Origin: Cyanodermella asteris
Lineage: Eukaryota > Ascomycota > Lecanoromycetes > Ostropales > Stictidaceae
Length of the DNA: 64,000 nt
Direction: 5' to 3'
Assembly: GCA_900618795.1 (NCBI GenBank)
Contig: UYJD01000013.1
Span: 966,537 to 1,030,536, forward strand
The notes beneath the pieces are model-generated. The model searched no databases. It saw only the letters and a program-made list of their open reading frames with translations, and had not been told where the DNA came from. Made by a program: the position numbers and the translations under genes. Below, piece by piece: positions 47,751 to 60,087 of this stretch; the first letter of the stretch is position 1, and each line of letters begins with the position of its first letter.

Positions 47751-48788
47751 CTAGAATCGCTCAGACAAGGCCGCTGGCTTGTTGCCGAGAATGCCATCAA
47801 TTTCCTCCTTGATCTCGGGCGTCAGCTTCTCCGCAACCTCGAGCGCCTTCATGTTCTCGTCAATTTGCTCCGGCTTGCTAGCACCAATGATGGCACTGCT
47901 CACGTGCGGATTGCTGACAACCCATCCAAGCGCCAAATTGGCCTGGCTGCAACCGAGCTTGTCGGCAATGGGCTTCAGTTTCTTGACCTTCTCGATGGCG
48001 TCCTTCCAGGTCTCGTCACCGTAGCTCTTAGCTTGGCCCTTGCTGTGTGCATCGGTCGCTGTTGCAAAACGACTGCCCTCGGGAATCCCATCATTGTATT
48101 TGCCGGTCAGAATACCGAAGCGGAGAGGTGACCATGTCGTCAAACCCAGGCCGTGATTGGCGTACAGACGCAGATAGTCCTTCTCGACACGGTCTCGCGC
48201 AAGCATGTTGTATTGAGGCTGCTCCATCACCGGGCCGATCAGACCAAGCTTGTCGGCCACTCGCCAGGCATCAGCAATCTCCTCCGGATTCCACTCGCTG
48301 GTACCCCAGTAGAATGCCTTGCCCTGGTTGATCAAGTGGTTGAAAGCCCTGACCGTCTCTTCCATCGGCGTCAGTCTGTCGGGTCGGTGGGCGTAGATGA
48401 GGTCGACATATTTCAGATCGAGACGTTCCAGCGCCATTTCCATGCCCTCGACGATGTGTTTGCGGCTGAGGCCCTTGTTGTTGATTGGGTTGTCGCCGTA
48501 GGATGAGCCCCAGTACAGCTTTGTGCTGATGACGAGGTCGTTTCGTTTCCAGCCGAACTTCTTGATGGCTTCGCCCATGACACGCTCGCTCTCGCCACCC
48601 GAGTAAGCCTCAGCGCAGTCGAAGAAGTTGATACCATGCTTGTAGGCAACTTCCATGCACTTGAAGGTGGCCTCGGAATCGACGTGGCCGCCGTAGGTGA
48701 CCCAGCCACCGAGAGAGATGGCACTAACGTACAAGCCGGAGCGCCCCAGCAAGTTGTACTTCATCTTTCCATTCTCATTTGGTGCCAT
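47751..48788 (-). CDS. Aldo/keto reductase, voltage-gated K+ channel beta-subunit type
   Basis: Single exon, 345 residues. The catalytic tetrad of aldo/keto reductases is visible: Asp and Tyr in FFDCAEAYSGGESERVMG, Lys in VISTKLYWG and His in LIYAHRPD. The strands GLTTWSPLRFGILTGKYN and SAIIGASKPEQIDENM are typical of the Kv-beta/AKR6 subgroup, which binds NADPH. Fungal members reduce a range of aldehydes; the natural substrate is not known. A cytosolic location is expected because no signal is present. Confidence 0.93.
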   Translation of the reverse strand: MAPNENGKMKYNLLGRSGLYVSAISLGGWVTYGGHVDSEATFKCMEVAYKHGINFFDCAEAYSGGESERVMGEAIKKFGWKRNDLVISTKLYWGSSYGDNPINNKGLSRKHIVEGMEMALERLDLKYVDLIYAHRPDRLTPMEETVRAFNHLINQGKAFYWGTSEWNPEEIADAWRVADKLGLIGPVMEQPQYNMLARDRVEKDYLRLYANHGLGLTTWSPLRFGILTGKYNDGIPEGSRFATATDAHSKGQAKSYGDETWKDAIEKVKKLKPIADKLGCSQANLALGWVVSNPHVSSAIIGASKPEQIDENMKALEVAEKLTPEIKEEIDGILGNKPAALSERF

Positions 48789-50117
48789 TGTGAAAGTACG
48801 AAAGATGCACTGGCGAGGGTAGCTTAAGGGTAGTAAGAATAGTCTGTTTGAAAAAGGGGATTTGGGAAGAACAGACTAGCAATGGCAGAGCAACAGCAAA
48901 GCAAAGAGCAGATATTTATTTGGATCACATCATAGCAAGTTCGACCCCACAGCTCCACCCAGCTCCTGATATGCTTACCAAGACTGACTTGAACCGGGCA
49001 AGCGTGATAAGCTGGTCCGGTAGCAAATACCAAGAGCAACGGAGATCCGGTGGGGGCGGACTGTAGTGGCTTCGCGGGGCAGGCAGAGCTTTCATGACGA
49101 TGTCATTGCGGCCGGCTGCGGACAACGCCCTTTGAGGCAGGAGAAAAGAGCTCATCGAGCCTCAACCAATGCAGAATGCTTTGCGATCCGAACCTTTCTT
49201 GCACATGCTGACTCGCATTCTGGTGAGAGTCGACATATGGCTACCCTAGACGGTATTGTTGCAACCGACGACGAGGTTGCGCACGGAGACATCTGTCTTG
49301 GTACCATCAGAGATATTGCTTCAAATGCTGAACAGTGTACTGACATGCGTACGCGCGAGGTTGTTCGAACATGCACCACCTGAGGCAGATGGGCAAAAGT
49401 GGTGGCGTGAGTACCACAGCTTCTACTTACTCCGTTGTATATATATCCACCTTGAGGGATAGCATTGTAGATACGTGTATAAATTTATGCTCACGTAGTT
49501 CATAACAAGACTTTGCAGAATCGGAAGATGAATCTTGGTCGTGCGTATTTTCAGGACGACACGAAGCGTGATGCATTGATTGGCCAAATGTTTACTATTG
49601 ATGGTCATTCTCTTTCTGGATCCGAGTATAGAGCTCTAGGAAACTTGGAATGACCGTAGCGGTCGACGCGCCACTAGATGTAGACGTGCATCAGAGCATT
49701 GTGATGTATCCCATGATCTTTGATGTGCTCACGTCTCGTCCATTCCGTGGTGCACGAGCATGTGGCCATCAGTTCGCTGAACCTAACCGCCGGGCCGGCC
49801 TGGTTGATTACGGTATGCGGAAGACACACTTGAGCACACACAAAAGGGCGCACGTCTGGAAGCGAAAATGGTATATTAGACATTGAGCTGGAGAATATCA
49901 TGACTCCAGGTGCTAGCCTGCGTAAAGAAAAGGCAACAAACAGCAGCCGCAGCATGCGCAATGGATTTGTTATTAGCTTCGCCCGTTCCTAGCCTGAAAG
50001 TACTTGGGCTCCAGGCAACAATGTGTAGTGCAGAGATTGTCAGCAAATTGAAGAAACACAGCAATTCGATAGTCTTTGCGGCAGACAGTCTGGCGGTTCT
50101 GCACAAGAGTGTCACTA
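48789..50117. other. Gene-poor intergenic region before the accessory segment
   Basis: No supported gene. The left end is the aldo/keto reductase promoter; the rest contains short AT-rich stretches (for example near 49440-49500). Confidence 0.55.
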
Positions 50118-52065
50118 CTAAGTGCGCCGGTTCCCGCGGTTCAACGTTCCACCCCGAGTGGGCTTTGCCTTGCCAACGGTGCCTCTGGCGACTGGTCGAC
50201 CGCGATTCGAGCCGGTTGAGCCGCGGCTCCATGTGCTGCCGGACGCGCTTCTGGTAGGTTTAGGTGGTCGAAGGTCGGTGTATTCTTCCGGGGGAGAAGA
50301 AGGCGTGAAGTCTTGTAACGGCTCCTCTTCCAGCGCCTCCTCCTCTCCATCCTGGTCATCCTCCTCGGTCTCGTCATCCTCGATGGCGATGGCCTTTTTC
50401 GCTGATGGCTTCTGGCGCTTCGGAGGCGCTAGATAGTCCTCCTCGGTCTCGTCCACCTCGGCGACGATGGCCTTCTTTACTGACGACTTCTGACGCTTCG
50501 GAGGCGCCACGTCATCCTCCTCAATCTCGTCATCCTCGACGACGATAGCCTTCTTTGCCAAAGGCTTCTGACGCTTCGAAGGCGCTGTCTGCGAAGTACT
50601 TTTCCTCTTTTTGGCGCCGACGGATGGTGACTGGCCAGAAGTGTCGTTGCCGGGAGTGACGATGCGTTTGCTGCGCGGCGTCTCCAACGTCACCTGCCTT
50701 TTAGTCTTGGATACGGCGGACTTTGGCGTGACCGTAGCGGCCTTGTCCACGAGCGTAACCTCTCCGTCGACATCGTCGGCGTCGTCATTGTCAGCATCGG
50801 CATTGTCAGCATCGGCATTGTCAGCATCGGCATCGTCGGCATTGGCTTGGGTATTAGCAGCGGCGTCGATACTGCCATCGCCGTCGGCATTGTTAGCGGC
50901 TCGTTCGCAATCCTCCAAGTCCTTTCCACGTGCAAGCTCTATGAGTCCTTGTCAGCACTGAACCACGTTCGATGCAGGATGCACAAACTTACGCCGGCGC
51001 TCTTTGCAGCAATGTGGCCACAGTGCATCAATGTTGGGTTCTGATTCTTTGAGTTGATTCAGATCAGATAGTAGAGCATTGTATTCGCCGGGGTCGTCCT
51101 CGGAACCGGTTGCATGATACGTTTCCCGGATGCACTGAACAAAGCCCTTGGTGAAACGGTTTGCATTCTTGGTGACCTGGATCAATTTCTTGACGCCATG
51201 TAGCCCGGTGTCGATCAATTCCTCATCGATCGGAATGAGCTGGTTCCAATGTGTGTCTATGAAATCGTTTACGGCGCTCTTGTTCTTGGCACTAGGCTTC
51301 TCGGAAACGTAGGCAGGATCCTGGGATGTTGCAGATGTGACTTTGGACATGTTAGTGACACCGCGCTTCGAGCCACTAGAGGCCCCGTTATAGGGTCCTG
51401 CCGCGACCATGAGTTTGATCTCGTGCATCTCATCTGTGATGAGCTCGAGCTGTCGCTGTACGAGCAGTTCGAAGACGCTTAGACTGCTGTAACATGCCAT
51501 TGTCAGCGACGAAGCAGAACGCGGACGCACAACCTACCGAATGTTCGAGGCGCGTGGCCACTCCTTGGACTGGCTGATCGGGCCGCACTTCATGATGCGC
51601 TCGACCTTATCACGTATGGCGGCATCCATCCTGTCCTCCTTTGTTCGCCGGGCCTTCGCCCTTTTGTTCTGGTCCTTCGTCTTCTTCTTGCCCTTGGAAG
51701 TCGAAGCCGGCGTGGTAGTCTGCTCTTCGTCGCTGGCTTCGTGTCCGGCATCTTCTTCGGCGCTGCGGTCACCACCGTTGTCATCTCCATCGGCCCCGCC
51801 GGCGCCGGCCCGAATCACATCTTCGTCGTCTTCGTCGGGAGCTGCTGATCCTTCTCCAAGGTTTTCTTCGTACTCTTCGTCGTCGTCGTCGTCTTCTACT
51901 ACCGGGTTGTTGCCGTCTCTTGCAAAGTCCGAGCCGTCGTCTTCGCTCTCTCTCGACTCCGTTGCCTAGAAGTACCTTTAGAGATCGACTCCAATAACAC
52001 TGGGCCGGTGACGGTGGATTGTGGTCTCGATTTACCTTGAGGCTCTTTTTGCTAATGCGCAACAT
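50118..52065 (-). CDS. Unrecognised acidic / lysine-rich repeat protein
   Basis: Four exons, 52036-52065, 51538-51965, 50993-51486 and 50118-50938, give 590 residues with all junctions in phase. I do not recognise a domain. Features in order: an acidic Asp/Glu-rich head, a Lys/Arg patch (KGKKKTKDQNKRAKARR), a helical middle part (residues about 153-320) that is the only region likely to fold, runs of ADADN repeats, and three tandem copies of about 26 residues built on PPKRQK..KKAI..DETEEDD. The Lys/acidic alternation suggests a nuclear chromatin-linked protein. It sits alone at the edge of the accessory segment, so cargo or an orphan gene are both possible. Confidence 0.6.
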
Positions 52066-54307
52066 CTTTCACGCGCTGCGCGGTGGTAGCAAGTTGACAG
52101 TTCTTGAAAGATGGCGACGGAAGATGGGCACGGGATGCAACTGCTTCGTCTATGAGAGTGTAGAAGGCCGAGAAGAGGAGAAAAAATTGAAAAGGGAAAG
52201 GGAAAGGGAAAATGGTCGTATATGAGTGAATGACCGTCTAGGCCTGACGGGGGTCGAGGGTCAGCGAGGGGCCAGAATCTCGCCTCGAGTTGTTGCTATC
52301 TCCAGGCTGCTACCGATCGATGCGGACTTGTACGCCTTCAATCATGTGGCAGGAGCCAATCGTCGTAGACTTGTAGCATTCGGAGGAGCAAGACAGGGAA
52401 AGTAGAAGTAAAGGTGGAGGTGAAGAAGATGGAATCGACCCGCGACGAGGATTTCTAGTCGGGCTGCTGTGAGGATTCTTGTGCGCGTCACGTCCGACCT
52501 AGCGTGCCCTCGCGGCGAAGGCAGCTGGTTTCTGTATATGGAAGGCGCGACGTCGGGCACCTACGACTCCAGCTCGCGAAGCTTCCGAAGGGACTCGAGA
52601 AACATGTATGCGCAAGGACACACGGTTCGGAAATGCCAACTGTGGCTCGGCCGGGCAAAATCCGGACGGGGAGCGACTCGCGACAGCTTGGAGTGGACAT
52701 TCACACTCCATATTCTCTTAGTGGCGGTGCTCCTCGCTCCCATCTCTCCTGAGCTCATCTCTTCCGGTGGGCGATCAGGTCGACATGTATCCAAGGAGAA
52801 TCGTGCGTCATCAAATACATCGCGATGGTGCTGTTTTGCCGCCGAATTTTGAAGTCTTGTCCTGATCACCATGTTCAACATCGATTAGCAGCGTCCGTCC
52901 AAAGTACTTTTTGCCCTTTATAATCATGTATTAGAATGCTTGCATAAACGAGGCTCGCCAAGTCCAGTAATAGCGCCATATTTTGCCGCCGCTATCGAGC
53001 ATCGAGTGACACCGTTTGTTGGAGAAGCCGAGCGAGTCGTTTTGTAAGGTGGTGCACGAGTAAAGGTTCCACGTCGCTTGAAGTTTCGCAACACTCGGCT
53101 AGTTGCTACTGCGTCTTGTGCCCATGGCGGCTCATGTGTATGTGGCGAGTCAACCACTGTCCGTGGCCGTCCGCTTACACGTTGCGGCGAGTCCTGTTCT
53201 CCTGTAGACGACCGCGTTTATATACCGACATTTGTGTCCCGGACGGTGTTTGGGGATGGCCAGGGCAAGTTGGCTGTGTTGCCGTGTCGAGTAACGACCG
53301 CGCGCTCTGGCACGTTGTGATCGCCTGCGCTGAAACGTGGCACGTCGCAATCTAGCCAACGTGGAAGATGACATGGGAAGAAAACATGGGAAGACGACAT
53401 ATAGGCCACGAGCGGAGGCTCCGTCAAAGTCAAATCGCGGCGCCGTGCAGACTGAAGCATAAGCACGCGCGAGAATCTTGGTCAACGCCGAGAAGTCGCA
53501 TGTATGCGGAGCGGCCAATATCTGTCTAATTGGCGGCTCGGTCGAGACGAAAGTCCAGCAAGTAAAAAGAGTGTCGGCGCACATGCTTATCCGCCATCGG
53601 ATGCAAATGTGGAAAGTTGCTTCGTCGTAAACGTAGCTTTCCTCGGCACCTTTCTCGGCTTCTTGCCATACCGATATGTGCAAAGAGAGTAAAACCCAGT
53701 GAATGACGGCTTACGGCTCGACAAACCGATGTCAGCGGGCTCCACGATCAAGAAGGACTTTCCCAGAACGTGCCAGAGGGAATGTTGTCCAAGTGGTCTT
53801 TGCGATGATGATGCGCAGTACTAGAAATCGATGAACTCTGCTCCGTCGACGTTTTGCCGTGTCGCGGCGGGAATGAGCTTGTCTGTCATGATGCGCGAAC
53901 CAACTCAATCTGCCATCCCGGTGCCACCACCTTCCACCCGCCCAGCCAAACTCCTCCCGGCCACGATCCGGCCATCTCTCGTTACAAAGATCATGAAAAT
54001 GCCGTTTACCACTCAGCGCCGCCGCCGTCCCTCGCCCACCGGTCTTAACACGGTGAAGCTCCAGCCATGGTCGTTGCCCGATCATCCGGTCTTGAGTTGT
54101 AAGACTTCCATGTAGCCCAAAATGTAAAATATCAATCTGCATCAGCGGGCCTCCACCATCACCCACCCCCCCGCCCACTCACCAACGAATCCGACCCGGT
54201 CTCGAATCCGACTGCGCTGCACATTGTGCAACAGTACCAGAAGTTGCACAGAAACTGCAAAAAAAGCAATCTGCGAGGAGACAAATCATGCGATACGGTC
54301 AAAAGAA
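52066..54307. other. Gene-poor region, possible left part of a giant element
   Basis: No frame shows a domain. One CCAAAGTACTTTT palindrome lies at 52899-52911. At 53732-54120 the minus strand has scattered fragments (FTVLRPV, DGAEFIDF) that might be a decayed NmrA-like gene, too weak to call. Confidence 0.5.
52899..52911. promoter_or_regulatory. CCAAAGTACTTTT palindrome, copy 1
   Basis: Contains the perfect 10-base palindrome AAAGTACTTT. Identical 13-mers occur at 55818 and 56847, and further copies lie inside and after the captain gene. Function unknown; a protein-binding site is inferred. Confidence 0.5.
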
Positions 54308-54404
54308 CGGTACGACTAGGGATTGAACCTAGGACCCCTAGGGGAATAGATGTAGTTGAATGAGCAATTCAAGTCTATCGCCTTAACCACTCGGCCATCG
54401 TACC
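54308..54404 (-). tRNA. tRNA-Ser (TGA anticodon) with intron
   Basis: Minus strand. The acceptor stem GGTACGA/TCGTACC is perfectly paired, the D-arm is TGGCCGAGTGGTTAAGGCG, the long variable arm CCCCTAGGGG is diagnostic of Ser, and the T-arm is CTAGGTTCAATCCCTAG. The anticodon arm ATAGACTTGAA..TCTAT carries TGA and is interrupted just 3' of the anticodon by an intron of about 17 bases. It is the only recognised feature between the orphan gene and the captain. Confidence 0.94.
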
Positions 54405-55030
54405 TTTCGAACAGGGTGACAAGTCGAACTCGCGTTAATCAATATAACCTCCATCGTCTTGGCGGACCTTGCACTTTACATGTGCGACTATTGCAAAACA
54501 CCACGACAGCAGGCACGCAGTCTGTACAGTATCGCGACCGCTCACGTTGAAGTGGGAATACAGATTACGGAGCCCCAAACTACTTTGGTTCTACGAGCGT
54601 GACGGCGTAGCTGCACCATGCACCATGCGCAAAGGCGTTTGGCGACGTTGAAGAATCCGGCGAAGCCATCTTACCAGCATCGACAATATCGATCGCCAAC
54701 ATGATCCTCCAGCGGTCGCATGTGTCCGAGCATGAACAAATGTAGTACGGCCACGCCCTCGTAGGTATCTGGCGTGTCGACGTCAACGGATTGCATGCAT
54801 GCACGCACGCACGCACGCATGAACGCGCGCGATTATCGCAAGAGGCCCGGGCCGAATCGAACTTCAACGGTGTGGCGGTGCAGCTGGACCTCGAAGCCAA
54901 GACGTCGAAACGTCGAAGCGTCAAATGTCAAGGTGTCGAGGTGTCGGGACGACGTGGCTCGACAGAGGAGAGTTGATGAGGAAAGAACGGTAACGGGATG
55001 ACGTCAAGACGAAAAGTCGAGGAGAGGCGG

Positions 55031-55075
55031 GAGCAGGAGGAGGAAGAGGAGGAGGAAGAGGAGGAGGAAGAGGAG

Positions 55076-55107
<32 letters not shown>

Positions 55108-55124
55108 GGAGGTGGTGGTGGTGG
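55031..55124 (+). repeat. Purine-rich GAGGAGGAGGAA minisatellite
   Basis: About seven copies of a 12-base GAGGAGGAGGAA unit followed by a GGT run. It gives poly-Glu in one frame and poly-Ser or poly-Leu in others, all of which are artefacts. Confidence 0.85.
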
Positions 55125-55817
55125 TGTGGACAATGGGGCGGGTCGGCGAGGAGCGACGACGTTGGCAAGGTTTGTGCAAAAGTCGAGAATAACCAAAACC
55201 CAAAGGTTTTGGAAAACAAGTTCGTAGTTTCACTGGAACCTGCGACATGCACTAGGAGCGCATGTTCGAACCCTGCGGTGCGGTGCGTTTCCACTACTAT
55301 CGACTGCGAAAAGGTTTTTCCTTTCTTTCTTTTTTTTTGTGCAAAGGGCAAAAGCAGAAAGGTTTCACGGGTGGGTGACTGAGGTGTTGGGGGCTTGGGG
55401 GGGGGTTCCGGTGGTTTGCGGTTGGCTCTTTCCTTCCTTCCCCAGATCGATCGACCAACGTTCCGTGCCACTCGGCAAAGTCCCCTCCCCCCGCACTCTG
55501 CCACCCACCCGCACCGCCTCCACCCCATTCTGCACTGCCACACATTCGAATTGGGCATCTTCGAAGCCGAAGCTTCTTTGCGAGTCGCGCTGGCAAAGAG
55601 TTTCGTTCCAGATGGTCGCGCGCTGCGGTGTCGGCGACTTGACACCCGGCGTCTCTCATTCCCCCTGCGTGCGATCCGGTTTCTACGAAACAATACTGCA
55701 AATGCTCATGAATTGCTTTCGCGCGGTGCTGCGAACAGGCTTTTTCTTGCTGGTCATGACCGAAACAGCTTCGCGAGCCGATTGCAATATATATACAGAA
55801 GCTTTACTGGCCTTGCG

Positions 55818-55830
55818 CCAAAGTACTTTT
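55818..55830. promoter_or_regulatory. CCAAAGTACTTTT palindrome, copy 2
   Basis: Identical to copy 1 over 13 bases; lies about 2 kb upstream of the captain start. Confidence 0.5.
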
Positions 55831-56846
55831 CCCACGACTGCCTTTACCTGGAACACATGGACGTTCTCTCGACATCGAGCTGTGGATGATGCGGCGTGGC
55901 TCGCGGTGGAAAAAGATCGGACGCGTGGCAGAAATGCTGCGTCGTCGACGCATCAGGACGAGCGTTGGTGAGTGGGCCCGCTGTTGATTCTCGGATGGGG
56001 GTTACCTCGGCGGACCACTCTCGCTTGGCATGTTCTGCGGTCCTTTTGACGGTCTCGCACGGGCTTGTGGGCAGACTGCACAAAGCGCCACCAGACCAGC
56101 TGGTAGTATGCAAGATGTGCAACATGCGCAGCCCCGCAATGTTGGCTCTGCTGCGAAAGTCATGGAACGATCGCATCGGTCTGCCTGTTTCACATCGAGT
56201 CCCTAGACGATCGTTGGGCGCAGCTCGGGCTGACGCTCGATCTCAGCCTCTGCAATGGCGTGCCGAGAATGTCGACATCTGGCCATGGCCCCGTATGTTG
56301 GCCTCGACACTATAGTGATTTGGTGTGCGTGCAAATGATTCGTTTCGCCACCATCGTCTCTTACTTTCGCGTCATGTTTGGAGACCGACCTTGTCCGTCC
56401 GTTGAAAGTTCTGTCGTTTGCCTCCCCCCCACCCCGTACCATGGGAGCCACCTTGACGCGGTGTACGGGCTTAAGCATGACTATCTCGGTGTCCTCTGCG
56501 AACAAAGAGCTCTCCCCAACAGGCCTTCTGCCAAAGGCCAATTTTCCCCAGAAAAAAAACAACAACTTTTCCGTCTTCGAGTCGCCTCAAGACTCAACCA
56601 GCAACCACCGACTACCAATCGCCAATCACCAACCAGAGCCGGAGCTCGGACGCGGATCGACGTGCTTACTCCGCAAGATATCCCGGCAAGCTAGGTTTGT
56701 GCCGAAAAGCTAGTTTCGACTTCACGTCTTCCAAATCGTTGCCCACATTTCATGCCGACACGGACGGCCTCCACTTGTACGACTACACGACAATGGCCAA
56801 TTGCCGGCGTTGGCGATGCTTCCACGACAGTATAACCGTCGGATGC

Positions 56847-56860
56847 CCAAAGTACTTTTG
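56847..56860. promoter_or_regulatory. CCAAAGTACTTTT palindrome, copy 3
   Basis: The most symmetrical copy: CCAAAGTACTTTTGG is palindromic except for one extra T. It lies about 930 bases upstream of the captain start codon. Confidence 0.5.
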
Positions 56861-57784
56861 GTACCAATCGCGGCCTACATCTTGCAGCAGCATGGGCATT
56901 ATCGCGTTGGCGTCTGTACGGAACCGAAAGAGCATGACAGTCAATATTACGGATGTCGACCCGCACAAGTCTACCACGACATCGCCAAAGTCGAATGTAC
57001 CGTCCACGCAATGTGCCGGACCCGACACGCACGTGCACAACTACACCTAAAACCGGCAACCCTCACCGTCGCACCGGGAGTATTTTCGCCAGGAGGAGAC
57101 GAAAACGAGATGCGCGGATCTACCGACCTTGCTGGCGAGTGGTGCGGACCTGTCTCGAGTGGCACCGAGCAGGCACCGTCGGTCGCAAGACCTAGGGAAA
57201 TTTGCGATAGAGGCACTTGCCAGATTTCAAAATCCCGACCACATCAAAAGCCAGACGGTAACGTGGATTTCGTGGCCATTTTCAGCGTCTTCTCCCCCTT
57301 TACTGGTTTCAATACTCTATTTTCTTCTTCCATTCCTGCCCCGTTTGTTGCAGAGATTTCTCGCACGCACCATCTCAATCGTCTGTGTCGTTGACGTTCG
57401 ATGAATCACGGCGACGGCCACTACGCAGCCGCCCAATGATTGAATGCACATGGCCAAACCCCTGGATGGACAGGTCAGTGGCTCGCGAATCCGAGTCGCT
57501 CGCAACGGCCATGGCCCGTCCAGACTTCGAAATTACCGGGCGACTTCGTTGGAGAGCTAGCCCGACACCGTCAATGCAGAGTCGTCTCGAACCAGACCGA
57601 GCCTTGCTTCGCATTCGATGCATCGGGGCGCTGCAGATACCGGTGCCCTACGGCGCGCCAAGATCCGATCACGTGAAGGCCACAAACACCTTGCAACTTC
57701 CCCTCTTTTCGCCCTGCTCTGCACCTTGCCACCTTGTTCGTTCTCTGCACTCATCTTCTCCGCTGTTTGGAACCACACTACGCA

Positions 57785-60087
57785 ATGGCTCCCAAGGCGG
57801 CTCGCAAGTCCGGCAAGTCCGTCGGCGTCAAGAAGGCCGCCAAAGCTGCAGAGTCCGACGGCTTCAAGAGGAGCATCAGCGGCAGGAGACTCACCATTGC
57901 AGAGCGCGCAGACGCCATTGACCGGGACGCTGCCGAATTCTTTCTCGACCAGCGGAATGCAGTGGCCCACAGAGAAGTGACACTGACGTTTCGCAAACAT
58001 GCCCAAAAGACACAGCAGAGGCAAGATGCCCACCTGAAGCTGCTGATGCAATACACGCGCTCCAAATGGAAGCCTCCGGAGCACGTAACAGACGACGATA
58101 TACAGAGCCGACTATTTGGCAACAACCACGAAAAGCTGTTCAACATCGTCGGAGATTTCAGATACTGGGTATACATCAATTCGAGACCAAGATCTCTCGA
58201 CCGTCGCGAACGAGGAATGAAGATGCAGTATCACAGCCTGGTCGGCTATCGGAGGTCACTTCTCTTCTGGGTTGCGCGAATATATTCACAGCTGGGACGA
58301 GAGCATGCTCGCCCGAACATGGGCACGCTGACGGAGCACATTACCAAGACCATGCAAGGCCTCGTAAGTACCCATCCCCCCCCCCCTTTCGGGCAAAGTA
58401 CTCTTGGTGCTTTGCTTATACCGTCGTTCATTGTTCGATCGGCATGACTAATGCAAAGCAGGTGGCCAAATTTGGCATCGAAGAAGTGGTGGAGGATGGC
58501 GCCAACGGCATTGGGCTGTCCGAGCTGGTACAGTTGCTCTGGTACGAAACGACCTGGACCGTGTGCATAGAAGTGAGCGAACAGCACATGGTGGCATGGT
58601 GCATTGGCCGCGTGACGGCGTGCCGACCCGGCGCCATGGGCCGCGTACACACTTGGGAAAAGCACAAGTTCAGCTGGAGAGACATCAAGTTCATCCTCGG
58701 CCCGGAGCTCGGCATGTTCATCGTGATCATACGCTTCAGATCCGTCAAGACCAACACGATTGATCCGGAAAAGGAAGTCCAGCGAGGACGCCGCAATCGC
58801 TACATGAAGTGTACCATCTGCTCGCCCAAGAACCCGGACGACCTGCTGCTATCCGTCCCTCACCGTCTTCTCGTCATAGCAATTCGCCGCGGGCTGCTGG
58901 TCAACATAAAATCCATCGACGACCTTTTCAGCTCGACGGTCCAAAACATCCTCATCAGAGAGGACGCCTTGGATCAGCCAGTGTTCTTCAAAAGTACTCC
59001 GCGAGGCATGGGCCTGGTCGACGAACCTCTGTCGGCCCATAGCCTGACGAATGTTCTGCAGCTCCGCGGAAAGGCAGTCGGATGGGAACACCCCGTGACG
59101 TGGTACCACATTCGCCGCCAAATGGCCACCGATCTGGTGCAGCGCGTCGGACTCGAACGGGCCCGAGAGATCATGGGGCACGCTCCCGATACGGCAACGC
59201 TGGAACGCTACTACATCCACCTGGAGGAGCTGACGGACCTGACCGCCATCGCCGTGACGACCAAGTCCGGAGCGGTCGAGGAGCCCTATTCGAAGCAGCT
59301 GGGACTGGAATCGGCCACGCTGGCCATTCACCGAATGAGCGATGTTACGCTGAAGAGCGTACAGGGTGTTGCCCTCCAGAGGATGACCGAGAAGCTCATT
59401 CGCGAGGCCGACGACTTTCCGAACACGATGGAACCGGCAACGCTCAAAAACTATCGCCGGATCAAATCGCGAAAAGCATACGCGATCCTGCTGTCGATGG
59501 CCAGACGAGCACAGCGCGAGAACATGACCGCGGCAGACTACCGGGACAGGGTCCACCGGGTCCAGCATGCGGCTGACTTTGCAAAGGTGGTTCTTCAGAG
59601 AGTGGAAGAGGAAGCGTCCGCCGAGGATGACTCGCAGCACCCTCCACTCAGTAGCGACGAAGACGCGGCGCTGGAACAGCTCATGCGCGAACGCATCGGC
59701 CGTCCTACCGAAGAGTTCGACGAGCACGCAGACGACGACAACGACGACGTCGCTGCCACCGCCGAAGGCGACGATGGCGAGGCCGACGACGACGATTTCG
59801 TCAACGTCGAGCTCTATGACGAACTGCAGGCGGGCGAAAACGATCTCGGAGGCACGCCCTATGCCGAATACGCGCGGAGGTTCATGGTCTCGGTCATGGA
59901 AAACAGTGCTAACGAGAGAAGGTCGCTCTCCGAAACGACATGCGCTGCTCGCGATGCTGCGACGACGACTCCGTCAGCGAAGAGGCAAAGGAGAAGCAGT
60001 GGAGGGACAACTTTGGTCTCACGGCCCACAAGAACGGATCCTTTCACTCTGGCAGGGCACGATGGATTCGCACGCAAAAACTATTGA
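57785..60087 (+). CDS. DUF3435 tyrosine recombinase (Starship captain)
   Basis: Two exons, 57785-58363 and 58462-60087, give 734 residues in phase; the intron has a GTAAGT donor, a CTAAT branch site and a CAG acceptor. The N-terminus is a basic leader (MAPKAARKSGKSVGVKKAAK). The core carries DUF3435 features: SWRDIKFILGPE, a strand with RFRSVKTNTID, a DLLLSVPHRLLVIAIRRGLL helix, and the catalytic box TWYHIRRQMATDLV (HxxR), IMGHAPDTATLERYY (GH and the nucleophilic Tyr). The tail is acidic (DEHADDDNDDVAATAEGDD). Captains excise and integrate Starship giant transposons. The catalytic residues look intact. The intron contains a variant of the AAAGTACTTT palindrome and a long C-run. Confidence 0.88.
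58394..58408. promoter_or_regulatory. Palindrome variant GCAAAGTACTCTTGG in captain intron
   Basis: Two mismatches from CCAAAGTACTTTTGG, located inside the captain intron. Listed as a degenerate member of the family. Confidence 0.35.

Larger units (their letters stand above)
54405..57784. other. Gene-poor region upstream of the captain
   Basis: No coding region can be supported; the many overlapping frames come from GC-rich sequence. It holds a GAGGAA-type purine minisatellite, an alternating GCAC tract (about 54794-54823), a G-run cluster (55369-55407) that could form a quadruplex, and two CCAAAGTACTTTT palindromes. The last 130 bases before 57785 are CT-rich, as in many fungal promoters, so the captain promoter is at the right end. 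Confidence 0.55.

Noticed and set aside
53732-54178. Possible NmrA-like gene fragments on the minus strand
   Set aside because: Only isolated short words (FTVLRPV, DGAEFIDF) in broken frames; too weak to support even a pseudogene.
55004-55693. 229-codon minus-strand ORF and overlapping poly-Glu ORF
   Set aside because: Created by the purine minisatellite and GC-rich flank; no domain.
58849-59727. 292-codon minus-strand ORF
   Set aside because: Antisense shadow of the captain recombinase.
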